Assembly: GCA_009775095.1 (NCBI GenBank)
Contig: VSOZ01000016.1
Location: forward strand, 19,122-83,121
Source: Muribaculum sp.
GTDB lineage: Bacteria > Bacteroidota > Bacteroidia > Bacteroidales > Muribaculaceae
Direction: 5' to 3'
Length of the DNA: 64,000 bases
The position numbers and the translations under genes were made by a program. The notes below the pieces were generated by a model. That model made no database searches, was not told the DNA's origin, and saw only the letters and a program-made list of their open reading frames with translations. Shown here in pieces: positions 25,475 to 34,659 of this stretch. Each line of letters starts with the position of its first letter. Positions within the stretch are counted from its first letter, which is position 1.

Positions 25475-26347
25475 TCAGCGTTCTACGTTGACTTTTTTCA
25501 GGATGATGATGGGCTGATCGTTTTTGTCGGACATTATCACGGTGTTGTTTTTGCCTTTCTTGGCATACTCGACGCTCTCGAGCGCGACGAGCAGGGCGGT
25601 CTCGGCTTTCATGTTTGCCTCCGGACACATCATGCGGGTTGTGGCTATGTCAAGAAACTGGATTGAGTTGGATTTGTCGGGATTTATTGACAGTGAGCCG
25701 TTCATTATGTTGCAGCCGGAATTGCCGTGGAGCTTTTGTTCCTGAATGTCGATCACCATCTCCATGTCGGGATTGTTGTACTCTTTGCCGTTGATTGACT
25801 TGACTTCCCATGTGCCGTTTAGGAAGTCCATATTGTGTTTGCGAAGTGTCATTACGGTGATGCCGTTGCTGTTTTTAAGATCAAGATAAAATTCGTGGCC
25901 CTTCTTGATTATGGCGTAGCTGCGTACGGCATCAAGGCCGCTGTTTATGGCCTGTTCGTATGCGGCATCGGGGCAAGCCATCATTGTCGATATGACGTTG
26001 GATATCTTTAATGAGGTGCCTGATGTTGTGGCGAAATCTCCGTTTATAATGTTGCAGCCGTTGGAACCGTATATGCGATGGTCATCCATGCTGAAATTGA
26101 TGTAGGGCCGATTTTCGCCTGTGACTTTTTTGCCTCCGACAGTGTATATGGTCCATTCTCCACCGAGGTTTTCAGCCGATACTGCACTCTGTGAGGGCGT
26201 GGTCACGGGGCTTTTTACCGTCTCAGTCTTGGGAGTAGAGCTGTTTGCCGTGTTCTTGTTTTTGTTGAATACGCTGCATGAAGTTGAAAACGCCGTTGCT
26301 ATGGCCAAACATGCAATGATATTTATGTACTTAATGTTCATTTTCAT
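25475..26347 (-). CDS. Lipoprotein with two META domains
   Basis: 290 residues. The signal peptide ends in a lipobox FSTSC (Cys24), then a Ser/Thr/Lys-rich linker to about residue 60. Two META (HslJ-like) domains follow, about 62-165 and 175-288. Both contain the family pattern of a GxWxV/I strand (LGGEWTIYTVGGKKV; LNGTWEVKSINGKEY), a GSNGCNIINGDF / GNSGCNIMNGSL loop and a TMMACPDA / TRMMCPEA helix start. In E. coli HslJ is linked to novobiocin resistance and heat shock; in Bacteroidetes the role is unknown. Single gene on the minus strand, convergent with AmpG. No TAnnTTTG directly upstream. Confidence 0.9.
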   Translation of the reverse strand: MKMNIKYINIIACLAIATAFSTSCSVFNKNKNTANSSTPKTETVKSPVTTPSQSAVSAENLGGEWTIYTVGGKKVTGENRPYINFSMDDHRIYGSNGCNIINGDFATTSGTSLKISNVISTMMACPDAAYEQAINSGLDAVRSYAIIKKGHEFYLDLKNSNGITVMTLRKHNMDFLNGTWEVKSINGKEYNNPDMEMVIDIQEQKLHGNSGCNIMNGSLSINPDKSNSIQFLDIATTRMMCPEANMKAETALLVALESVEYAKKGKNNTVIMSDKNDQPIIILKKVNVER

Positions 26348-26407
26348 AATTACGTAGGTTTAATTGTGACATAATATATAATAGTGACACTTCAGAGGGT
26401 GGAAAGT

Positions 26408-27196
26408 TTAGCGCTCGCTCCGATATTTTGTCTCCGGAACCGATATTTCAAGGTTGTCATATGCGAGCCTTACTCCGTCGGGCAGTGTCGGTCCGACTTC
26501 GGATGATAATCCCAATTTGTCGGAGATATGGGTAAGGTAAGCCACTCTCGGACTTATGCGTTCTATGGCTTCGAGGGCCTGTTCAAGATTCATGTGCGAC
26601 ATGTGCTCCTCCTTGCGCAAAGCGTTTATAATCAATGTGTCTACACCTTTCAGCAGGTCAAAAGTCGAGTCGGGAATCTGTTTCGCGTCGGTTATGTAGG
26701 CAAAGTTGCCGATTCGGAAGCCGTATATGGGAAGCCGGTAATGCATGACCGGCAGAGGTATGACATCGATATCGCCGATGCGGAAACACTTATCGTCAAT
26801 GACATGTATATTGAATATAGGCACTCCGGGGTAGGGGTGCTTTTTGAAGCAGTAGGGCACACGTGCGCGCAGATCGCGGGCCACATCCTCACGGCAGTAA
26901 AGGTCGAAGCCGTCCGTGACGTGGCAGTAGGGGCGAAGGTCGTCGATGCCACCCACATGGTCGTAGTGGCTGTGGGTGAGCAGAGCGGCGTCAATGGCCG
27001 GCGCGCCGGCTGATATTATCTGCGAACGGAAGTCGGGACCGCAGTCAATAAGCAGATTCTTGCCGTTTACAGTCAGCAGTACCGATGCTCTCAACCGCTT
27101 GTCGTGCAGGTCGGTCGATGTACATACGGGGCATGTGCATCCTATCTGCGGCACTCCGGTAGATGTGCCTGTGCCAAGAAAACGAACTTTGATCAT
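26408..27196 (-). CDS. MBL-fold metal-dependent hydrolase (PhnP/RNase Z-like group)
   Basis: 262-residue metallo-beta-lactamase fold enzyme. The metal motif THSHYDHVGG gives H75, H77, D79 and H80; further ligands are in VMHYRLP, the YITDAK strand and THISDK near the end. The N-terminus LGTGTSTGVPQIGCTCPVC contains three Cys, as in PhnP-like enzymes that bind an additional structural zinc. PhnP hydrolyses cyclic phosphodiesters; the substrate here is not known. Its start overlaps murB by four bases (ATGA). It is the last gene of the long minus-strand run that begins at DUF4105. Confidence 0.9.
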   Translation of the reverse strand: MIKVRFLGTGTSTGVPQIGCTCPVCTSTDLHDKRLRASVLLTVNGKNLLIDCGPDFRSQIISAGAPAIDAALLTHSHYDHVGGIDDLRPYCHVTDGFDLYCREDVARDLRARVPYCFKKHPYPGVPIFNIHVIDDKCFRIGDIDVIPLPVMHYRLPIYGFRIGNFAYITDAKQIPDSTFDLLKGVDTLIINALRKEEHMSHMNLEQALEAIERISPRVAYLTHISDKLGLSSEVGPTLPDGVRLAYDNLEISVPETKYRSER

Positions 27197-28203
27197 AAGC
27201 CGATTATGTTTACTTCCGGAGATAGCGATATGCCGAATTTTTCCTCTACCGTTTCCTGTACATGGCGGTACAGAGCTACCACATCATCGGCTGTGGCATC
27301 CCCTCTGTTTACTATGACAAGACATTGGAGCGGATATACCTGCGCTCCTCCTACGGCAATGCCTTTCAGACCGGAGCGTTCGATAAGCCATCCTGCCGGA
27401 ACCTTGATCATGTTCTCATCTGCCGGATAGCTCGGAATGTCGTTATAACGCTCTTTCAGGGCGTTGAAGTGCTCGCTGGTAATGACCGGATTCTTAAAAA
27501 AGGATCCGGCACTGCCTATATGCTCCGGATCGGGCAGTTTGGACTTGCGTATATCTATTATGCGTTCACGTACTTTCCGCAGCGACAGCGCAGCATCGGA
27601 CTTCAACTCTTTGAGAGGTCCGTATTCGAGATTATAGGTCTCTTGGCACGATAATCTATATGTGACATCGAGCACTATGTAGCGTGACGGGACCTTCTTG
27701 AACATGCTGTCGCGGTAGCCGTAGCCGCATTCGGTCACGTCAAGATCCCTTTCCAGACGGTCGACAGAGTCATAGACATGTACCGTCGAGATTATGTCCT
27801 TAGCCTCGACGCCGTATGCTCCTACATTCTGTACGGCAGATGCTCCCACTTCTCCGGGTATGTAAGACAGATTTTCGGCTCCGAAGAGATTTCGGTCGAC
27901 GCAAAACTTTACAAAGTCATCCCATACAACGCCTGCGTCGGCTTTAACCGTCACGGTATCGTTGTCAGTGCCGAGAAGCGTGATGTCGTGTGACACCGGT
28001 TTTATAATGACTCCTTCATACGGTTTTACGAAAAGCAGATTGCTTCCGCCGCCCATACACATGCGCGGTATGCCCTGCAACCTTGTGTCTTCAAGTATGG
28101 CGTGCAGCTGTTCTATGCTGTCGAATTCACCATACCATCGCGTCAAGGCCGGTACATGAAAGGTAGTTATCGCGGTAAGGTCAAAATCACGTAATAGCTT
28201 CAT
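27193..28203 (-). CDS. murB: UDP-N-acetylmuramate dehydrogenase MurB
   Basis: 336-residue FAD enzyme that reduces UDP-GlcNAc-enolpyruvate to UDP-MurNAc, the second committed step of peptidoglycan synthesis. It is the type I (E. coli-like) form: N-terminal TTFHV, GGGSNLLF nucleotide loop, GEVGASAVQNVGAYGVE, GYGYRDSMFK and AGSFFKNPV with the proton-donor Ser near 229; the final EVNIIG is complete. Length is normal. It overlaps the MBL hydrolase by four bases and follows the lipoprotein gene by 14 bases. Being in a run with secA makes it likely to be expressed constitutively. Confidence 0.97.
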   Translation of the reverse strand: MKLLRDFDLTAITTFHVPALTRWYGEFDSIEQLHAILEDTRLQGIPRMCMGGGSNLLFVKPYEGVIIKPVSHDITLLGTDNDTVTVKADAGVVWDDFVKFCVDRNLFGAENLSYIPGEVGASAVQNVGAYGVEAKDIISTVHVYDSVDRLERDLDVTECGYGYRDSMFKKVPSRYIVLDVTYRLSCQETYNLEYGPLKELKSDAALSLRKVRERIIDIRKSKLPDPEHIGSAGSFFKNPVITSEHFNALKERYNDIPSYPADENMIKVPAGWLIERSGLKGIAVGGAQVYPLQCLVIVNRGDATADDVVALYRHVQETVEEKFGISLSPEVNIIGL

Positions 28204-28217
28204 CTTGTCAGGTTAGA

Positions 28218-29144
28218 TTATCGTCTAAAACTTTGCAGAAGGCCGTCGTCAAATATCAGATACACTCCGTTTTCGTACATCCACAGTTCCTGCAGGGAGC
28301 TTATGGCCGCACGCCGGTCTATTGATGAGGGAGCTCCGAGCGACAATCGGCACTCTTCGCGGGTCATGTAAGGAGCCACTCTTCCGTGGATTATGCGGTC
28401 CCACGTCTCGTCGGTTATGGCCGGATAGCGCAGGTGGGGGTCGGTCAGGCTGAACAGTGCGGCAAAGTTTCGGGTAGACCGGGAGCTGTCGCCGACCGAC
28501 ATATATACATATGCCGTGTCATCGTACGGACTGTTGACCGCCAACTTAAGTTTTACCGGATAAACAACATTGCCGGGGGTGACCTCCTCTATTGTCACGG
28601 GGATGAATTTCAATCCGTTGCGGGCGTCACCGCTTTCGTTATACCATATGTGGGTCTTGATGTAAAAGGTCTTGCCCGTGAGAGCCTCTTTCGTGGCGTC
28701 AACAATCGATGTCTCGATTGTAAACGGTATTTCCACTCTTTTGCGTTGTTGCAGTTCTTCGGGCGAGGCACCTGATTTATATATGACTTCCTGACCGTTT
28801 TCTTTAAGAAAAATTATCTCCGTATCGATAGAGCCGGTAAGCGAGGTCACAGGCCGATAGCTGTTGAACGCGATATACTCACCCGCTTTGGGAGCAGGTG
28901 TGGGCGATGGCTCGAGTGTCAGGCTGATTTTGTCATCGGTGACATAGAAGAGCTTTCCCGGGCGCCATGCTTCAAGGGGCTCGTAGGTAATATTGTCTAA
29001 GTATCGGTCCTCGGGAGTCTGTACGGCCCGTTCTTTTTTTACATCGTTGGCCGTAATTTTAGGAGTGCTCTCGATGCCGGTAAAACAACCGGTCATCAAG
29101 AGCACTGTAAATGTAGTGGATATAGTTGCGGCTAAGCGCTTCAT
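28218..29144 (-). CDS. Lipoprotein of unknown function
   Basis: 308 residues. The signal peptide MKRLAATISTTFTVLLMTGC ends in a lipobox (Cys20). The body is mainly beta. The last 60 residues (MTREECRLSLGAPSSIDRR...LWMYENGVYLIFDDGLLQSF) resemble the SmpA/BamE-like fold pattern, in which a short helix after a 'T..e.r..lG.P' turn is followed by strands; this similarity is by eye only. It starts exactly one base after the prolyl oligopeptidase stop and lies 14 bases before murB, so it is inside the operon. Outer-membrane or periplasmic placement is inferred from the lipobox. Confidence 0.8.
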   Translation of the reverse strand: MKRLAATISTTFTVLLMTGCFTGIESTPKITANDVKKERAVQTPEDRYLDNITYEPLEAWRPGKLFYVTDDKISLTLEPSPTPAPKAGEYIAFNSYRPVTSLTGSIDTEIIFLKENGQEVIYKSGASPEELQQRKRVEIPFTIETSIVDATKEALTGKTFYIKTHIWYNESGDARNGLKFIPVTIEEVTPGNVVYPVKLKLAVNSPYDDTAYVYMSVGDSSRSTRNFAALFSLTDPHLRYPAITDETWDRIIHGRVAPYMTREECRLSLGAPSSIDRRAAISSLQELWMYENGVYLIFDDGLLQSFRR

Positions 29145-31259
29145 TTATTTATCGGTGGGATCTATCCCCAAGTTATAGAAGATGAACGAATAGATGTCGG
29201 CATACTCGTCGATAACTTTCGATACGGGTTTGCCGGCGCCGTGTCCGGCTTTTGAGTCGATGCGTATATATTTGGGCGCGTCGCCTGTATTTGAGGCCTG
29301 AAGTGTGGCGGCGTACTTGAATGAGTGCGCGGGTACCACGCGATCGTCATGGTCGGCGGTCGTCACCAGAATAGCAGGGTAGGGGGTGCCATCGTTTTTT
29401 ATGTTGTGAACGGGTGAGTAGTCAAGAAGATACTTGGCCATTTCGGGCGAGTCGGCACTCGTGCCGTAGTCGGAAGCCCAGTTCCAGCCGATAGTGAACA
29501 GGTGGTAGCGCATCATGTCCATGACTCCCACGCGAGGTATGGCAACCTTAAACAGGTCGGGGCGCATGTTGACGGTAGCGCCGACGAGCAGTCCGCCGTT
29601 GGAGCCGCCCTCTATTGTCATGAGTTCGGGTTTGGTCCATCCCTCCTTAATCATGTACTCTGCCGCAGCTATGAAGTCGTTGAACACGTTGAGCTTCTGT
29701 TGCTTGGTGCCGGCAAGGTGCCACGGTTCTCCGTATTCGCCGCCTCCGCGGAGATTGGCCTGTGCATATATACCGCCGTTTTCAAGCCATAACAGGCGTT
29801 GAGCCGAGAAACCGGGATTGAGCGATATATTGAAGCCACCGTAACCGTAAAGATATACCGGATTTTTGCCGTTGCGCTCAAGACCCTTTTTGTAGGTAAT
29901 GAACATCGGTATCTCGGTGCCGTCGGCCGAAGGATAAAATACCTGTTCGGTGACGTAGTCATTCATGTCGAAGTCTTTGATTTCGGTAGCTTTGTATAAC
30001 TCCGATGCGCCGTCGTTCAGATTGTATTTATATATAGCCGACGGGTAAGTAAATGAAGTAAAGGTGTAGAAGACCTCGTCATTTTTCTTGCTTGCGGAGA
30101 AACCGGCGGAACCGATGGCGGGGAACTCGATTTCGCGTATCAGTTTACCGTCGCGCGAATACAGGTATGAGCGGTTGTAAGCGTCAGTCTCGTTGGTCAC
30201 AATGAGTTTGTCGCCGGCAAAAGTTACGTCAGACATGACACCTTCGCCTTCGGGAATGAGCTCTTTCCAGTTTTTACGCTGAGGCGCGTTGACCGAGGCT
30301 GTCATCAGACGATAGCGAGGCGCTCCGTAGTTGGTGAGAATGTACATTGTGCCGTCGATCACGTCAAGCACCGATATCTCATAATCCTGCGAGGGCTCTA
30401 TTACAGTCCATGAGTTGTCGGTAGCGTTGAGCTTTTTCATTGAAAGCGAGCTTCCGAGACCTTCGCCCGAGCCGTAGATAAATATAACCGATTCATCGTC
30501 AGGTACAAATGCCGAGTGGAAGTGCAAGGGGTTGGCTGCATCCTCATATACAAGTTTGTCCTCGCTTTGGGGTGTGCCTATCCGGTGGTAGTACACGCGG
30601 TGATTTTCGTTTGCATGAGAGAATTCCTTGCCTTCAACGGGACGGTCATACGCGCTATAGTAAAAGCCGTCGCCATCCCAAGCCGCACCGGTAAATTTGG
30701 CCCACTCGATGTGGTCTGACAGCAGTTGCTTGGTCTCGGTGTCCATAACGTAGATTTCGGTCCAGTCCGAACCGCTTCGCGAGATGGTGTAAGCGGTGTA
30801 TTTCCCGTCGTTGGAGGGTGATATGCCTGTGAGAGCCACAGTGCCGTCATTGCTCAGTTTATTGGGGTCAAGAAATACTTCGGGTGTTGTGCCGAGCTCT
30901 TTTGTACGGTATAATACCGACTGATTCTGCAATCCGTCGTTCTCGTAGAAGTAGTACCAGCCGTCTTGCTTGTAAGGCATACCGCTCTTCTTGTAGTTGA
31001 ACAGGTCGGTGAGGCGGTCGCGCAATTGGTTGCGGAAGGGTATTGACGACAGATAGTCGTCAGTAAGTTTACGCTGGGCTTCAACCCATTTGAGGGTTTC
31101 GGCCGAGGTGTCGTTTTCAAGTGGCCGATAAGGATCGGCCACTTGAATGCCGAAATATTCGTCTACTGTCTGCGACGTCGGAGCTTCGGGATATTTCACC
31201 GCCGACGCGCATGATGCCAATAATGTCATAGCTGTAACAGATGATAGCAATAGTTTCAT
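29145..31259 (-). CDS. Prolyl oligopeptidase family serine peptidase (S9A), lipoprotein
   Basis: 704 residues with a lipobox signal sequence (LLASC, Cys17), so probably membrane-attached in the periplasm. The S9A layout is complete: an N-terminal segment, a seven-bladed propeller (about 75-425) and a C-terminal alpha/beta-hydrolase. The triad is visible as Ser in EGGSNGGLLVGA (near 553), Asp in HDDRVVPAHS (near 637) and His in GHGAG (near 673). It cleaves short peptides after proline. It lies 19 bases after secA and abuts the following lipoprotein gene. Length and domain order match Bacteroidetes prolyl endopeptidases. Confidence 0.95.
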   Translation of the reverse strand: MKLLLSSVTAMTLLASCASAVKYPEAPTSQTVDEYFGIQVADPYRPLENDTSAETLKWVEAQRKLTDDYLSSIPFRNQLRDRLTDLFNYKKSGMPYKQDGWYYFYENDGLQNQSVLYRTKELGTTPEVFLDPNKLSNDGTVALTGISPSNDGKYTAYTISRSGSDWTEIYVMDTETKQLLSDHIEWAKFTGAAWDGDGFYYSAYDRPVEGKEFSHANENHRVYYHRIGTPQSEDKLVYEDAANPLHFHSAFVPDDESVIFIYGSGEGLGSSLSMKKLNATDNSWTVIEPSQDYEISVLDVIDGTMYILTNYGAPRYRLMTASVNAPQRKNWKELIPEGEGVMSDVTFAGDKLIVTNETDAYNRSYLYSRDGKLIREIEFPAIGSAGFSASKKNDEVFYTFTSFTYPSAIYKYNLNDGASELYKATEIKDFDMNDYVTEQVFYPSADGTEIPMFITYKKGLERNGKNPVYLYGYGGFNISLNPGFSAQRLLWLENGGIYAQANLRGGGEYGEPWHLAGTKQQKLNVFNDFIAAAEYMIKEGWTKPELMTIEGGSNGGLLVGATVNMRPDLFKVAIPRVGVMDMMRYHLFTIGWNWASDYGTSADSPEMAKYLLDYSPVHNIKNDGTPYPAILVTTADHDDRVVPAHSFKYAATLQASNTGDAPKYIRIDSKAGHGAGKPVSKVIDEYADIYSFIFYNLGIDPTDK

Positions 31260-31278
31260 AATGATCGGTTTTAAGGAA

Positions 31279-34200
31279 TTATAGGTTCTTGCCGTGGCAA
31301 TTCTTGAATTTCTTTCCCGAACCGCAGGGACAGGGATCGTTGCGTCCTACTTTAGGGGCGTTGACGATAGGCTGCGGACGACGCTGCTCGCCCTGCTGCG
31401 CTGACGCGGCCTGACGTTGAGCGTCGGCTCCGGGGTACTGCTCCTTGCTCGCGCGATAGCGGCTGTAGTCGTTGGGACGGTCGGGCATGGCCTCACGCAT
31501 TTGCGGTTGGCGGGGTGCCTGACGCTCCGAACTCAACTGTGCGTCGGACGCGCGCGGTGCCTGAGGCTGCGGAATGAATATCTGGCCTCTCATAAGTGCT
31601 GACACCGCTTTCACGTTGAGGGTGTTCATCGCGTTTTCGAAGAGGTGGAACGACTCTACCTTATATATTACGAGCGGGTCTTTCTGTTCGTAAGAAGCGT
31701 TTTGTACCGACTGACGCAGCTGGTCGAGCTCGCGCAGATGCTCTTTCCACACTTCATCGATAGTGACGAGCATGATGGCTTTGTGCCATTCCTTAAGTAT
31801 CGAGCGGCACTGTGAGTCATAGGCTTCGCGGATGTCGCAGGGGAGGTTGAACACGCGTTTTCCGTCAGTTATAGGTACGAGTACACGTCCTTTGGCGTCT
31901 TTGGTCTCGACAAGTTCCGTTATGCCGGGTCGGGTTATCTCGATTATGCGGTCGCTCTTGCGGCGGAATGCTTCGTTGACAGCGGCAAGAGTGCGGTCGA
32001 AGACCTCCTGACGGGGCATAGTGCGATATTCCTCTTCTGTAAACGGCAGCTCCACGGCAAATACCTTGAGCATCTCCATCGATAGGTCGGAATAGTCGTT
32101 GGGTGAGTCGTAGGTCGATATGATGTTTTCAACCGTGTCATACAACATGTTGTTTATGTCGATGCCTATGCGTTCGCCCATGAGCGCATGGTGGCGGCGT
32201 CCGTATATGTACTGACGCTGTTTGTTCATGACGTCGTCGTATTCGAGCAGGCGTTTACGTATGCCGAAGTTGTTTTCTTCAACGCGTTTTTGTGCGTTCT
32301 CGATAGCGCGGTTTACCATCTTGGCCTCGATCATCTCGCCCTCTTTTACTCCGAGAGTGTCAAGCATCTTGGTCACACGGTCGCCGGCGAAGAGGCGCAT
32401 CAACTGGTCCTCAAACGACAGGAAGAACACTGATGAACCGGGGTCGCCCTGACGTCCTGAACGTCCGCGCAACTGGCGGTCGACACGACGCGACTCATGG
32501 CGCTCGGTACCTATGATGGCAAGACCCCCGGCCTCTTTTACTTCCGGCGGCAGCTTGATATCGGTACCACGACCTGCCATGTTGGTGGCTATTGTCACGG
32601 TGCCTTTTTTACCTGCCTGTGCCACAATGTCGGCCTCTTTCTGGTGTAGCTTGGCGTTAAGTACGTTGTGAGGTATGCGGCGCAGTGTCAACATACGTGA
32701 CAGCAATTCGGATATTTCGACCGATGTAGTACCCACGAGTACGGGACGGCCCTGCTCGACGAGGTTGACAATCTCGTCAATGACAGCGGCATACTTCTCT
32801 TTCTTGGTGCGGTATACGCGGTCGTTCATGTCTATACGGGCCACCGGTTTGTTGGTCGGTATTGTCACTACGTCAAGTTTGTATATGTCCCAAAACTCTC
32901 CGGCTTCTGTCTCGGCTGTACCGGTCATACCCGCGAGTTTGTGATACATACGGAAGTAGTTCTGCAGGGTGATGGTGGCGAATGTCTGTGTGGCGGCTTC
33001 GACCTTGACGCCCTCCTTGGCTTCTATGGCCTGATGCAGACCGTCGGAGTAGCGGCGTCCCTCCATTATACGGCCGGTCTGTTCGTCGACAATCTTTATT
33101 TTGTTGTCGTCGATTACGTATTCGACATCTTTCTCAAACAGGGTGTAGGCCTTAAGAAGCTGGGTCACTGTATGCACGCGCTCCGCTTTTATGGCGTAGT
33201 TCTGCATGAGATCGTCTTTTTTCTCCTGACGTTCGGCTGTCGACAAGGATTCGTTGCCCTCAACTTCTGAAAGCTGCGATGCTATGTCGGGAAGTACGAA
33301 GAACTGCGGGTCCTGACTGCGGCCGGTAAGCTCGTCGATACCTTTGTCTGTAAGCTCTACCGAGCGGTTTTTCTCGTCGATTACGAAGTAAAGTGGCTCG
33401 ACGGCTTTGGGCATCTCGCGGCTGTTGTCCTGAAGATAGAATGCTTCCGTCTCAAGGAGCAGGGGCTTTATGCCTTCCTGCGACAGATATTTAATCAATG
33501 CGCCGTTTTTTGGCAAGCCTTTGTAGGCGCGGAAGAGCTGTAACGCTCCCTCTTTTCTGACCTCCTTGTCGGAGCTTGCTATCTTCTCTTTGGCGTCAAG
33601 CAACAGCTTGGCCACGAGCTTGCGTTGGGCGTCGTATACTTTCTCGACATTGAATTTATATTCGTTGAAGAGCTGGTCCTCGCCTTTAGGCACAGGGCCG
33701 GATATGATGAGCGGGGTACGGGCGTCGTCGATAAGCACCGAGTCGACCTCGTCGACAATGGCGTAGTAGTGCTTTCGCTGAACCATATCCTGCGGCGACA
33801 TGGCCATATTGTCGCGAAGATAGTCGAAGCCGAACTCATTGTTGGTACCGAACGTGATGTCGCATGCATATGCTTTGCGGCGCTCTACAGAGTTGGGTTG
33901 ATGCTTGTCGATGCAGTCTACGGTCTGCCCGTGGAACATGTACAGCGGACCCATCCACTCGGAGTCGCGCTTTGACAGGTAGTCGTTGACAGTCACTACA
34001 TGTACGCCGCGGCCCGTGAGTGAGCGTAGAAATACGGGAAGTGTGGCCACAAGCGTTTTACCTTCACCGGTTGCCATTTCGGCTATTTTACCCTGATGAA
34101 GCACTATACCGCCTATGAGCTGCACGTCGTAGTGGACCATGTCCCAAGTTATTTCGTTACCGCCGGCTACCCACTTGTTTTTGTACAAAGCCTTGTCGCC

Positions 34201-34647
34201 CTCGATGCTGACAAAATCCTTGCCTGCGGCGGCAAGGTCGCGGTCCATCTGTGTGGCGGTGACCTCCACCGTCTCGTTGGCGGCGAAGCGGGCTGCAGTC
34301 TCACGCATGGCAGCGAATACTGTCGGCAATACGCGGTCAAGCTCTTTTTCGTAGATGTCGAGTATGTTTTTCTCGCGATTGTCTATATCATCCCACAGCG
34401 GCTGACGTTCGTCAAATGGGAGTTCCTCGATTTTGGCCTTAAGCTCGGCTATGGCAGTGGTGTCGGCTTCGGTAGCCGCTTTAAGCTCAGCTTTAATTTT
34501 AGTTATTGTGTCGCGCAACTCGTCGTTGGACAACGCTTTCATTTCAGGCCCGAGAGCGTTTATCTTGTCAACGATGGGCTGTATTTCTTTCAGGTCGCGC
34601 TGCGATTTGTTGCCGAAAAGTTTATTTAAAATAGATGTAAATGACAT
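31279..34647 (-). CDS. secA: Preprotein translocase ATPase SecA
   Basis: 1122 residues. Motor of the Sec pathway at the inner membrane. Features include the N-terminal LNKLFGNKSQRDLKEI, Walker A MATGEGKTLVA near residue 190 (later than in E. coli because of the Bacteroidetes insertion), DEVDSVLIDDARTPLIISG, the preprotein cross-linking region, AGRGTDIKL and the second nucleotide fold with LRGRSGRQGDPG. The tail carries a basic Q/R/P-rich linker and the zinc motif DPCPCGSGKKFKNCHG, which binds SecB or ribosomes in other bacteria. It lies 12 bases after the PafA-like gene in a run of seven minus-strand genes. Confidence 0.98.
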   Translation of the reverse strand: MSFTSILNKLFGNKSQRDLKEIQPIVDKINALGPEMKALSNDELRDTITKIKAELKAATEADTTAIAELKAKIEELPFDERQPLWDDIDNREKNILDIYEKELDRVLPTVFAAMRETAARFAANETVEVTATQMDRDLAAAGKDFVSIEGDKALYKNKWVAGGNEITWDMVHYDVQLIGGIVLHQGKIAEMATGEGKTLVATLPVFLRSLTGRGVHVVTVNDYLSKRDSEWMGPLYMFHGQTVDCIDKHQPNSVERRKAYACDITFGTNNEFGFDYLRDNMAMSPQDMVQRKHYYAIVDEVDSVLIDDARTPLIISGPVPKGEDQLFNEYKFNVEKVYDAQRKLVAKLLLDAKEKIASSDKEVRKEGALQLFRAYKGLPKNGALIKYLSQEGIKPLLLETEAFYLQDNSREMPKAVEPLYFVIDEKNRSVELTDKGIDELTGRSQDPQFFVLPDIASQLSEVEGNESLSTAERQEKKDDLMQNYAIKAERVHTVTQLLKAYTLFEKDVEYVIDDNKIKIVDEQTGRIMEGRRYSDGLHQAIEAKEGVKVEAATQTFATITLQNYFRMYHKLAGMTGTAETEAGEFWDIYKLDVVTIPTNKPVARIDMNDRVYRTKKEKYAAVIDEIVNLVEQGRPVLVGTTSVEISELLSRMLTLRRIPHNVLNAKLHQKEADIVAQAGKKGTVTIATNMAGRGTDIKLPPEVKEAGGLAIIGTERHESRRVDRQLRGRSGRQGDPGSSVFFLSFEDQLMRLFAGDRVTKMLDTLGVKEGEMIEAKMVNRAIENAQKRVEENNFGIRKRLLEYDDVMNKQRQYIYGRRHHALMGERIGIDINNMLYDTVENIISTYDSPNDYSDLSMEMLKVFAVELPFTEEEYRTMPRQEVFDRTLAAVNEAFRRKSDRIIEITRPGITELVETKDAKGRVLVPITDGKRVFNLPCDIREAYDSQCRSILKEWHKAIMLVTIDEVWKEHLRELDQLRQSVQNASYEQKDPLVIYKVESFHLFENAMNTLNVKAVSALMRGQIFIPQPQAPRASDAQLSSERQAPRQPQMREAMPDRPNDYSRYRASKEQYPGADAQRQAASAQQGEQRRPQPIVNAPKVGRNDPCPCGSGKKFKNCHGKNL

Positions 34648-34659
34648 TTTCTTATGTTG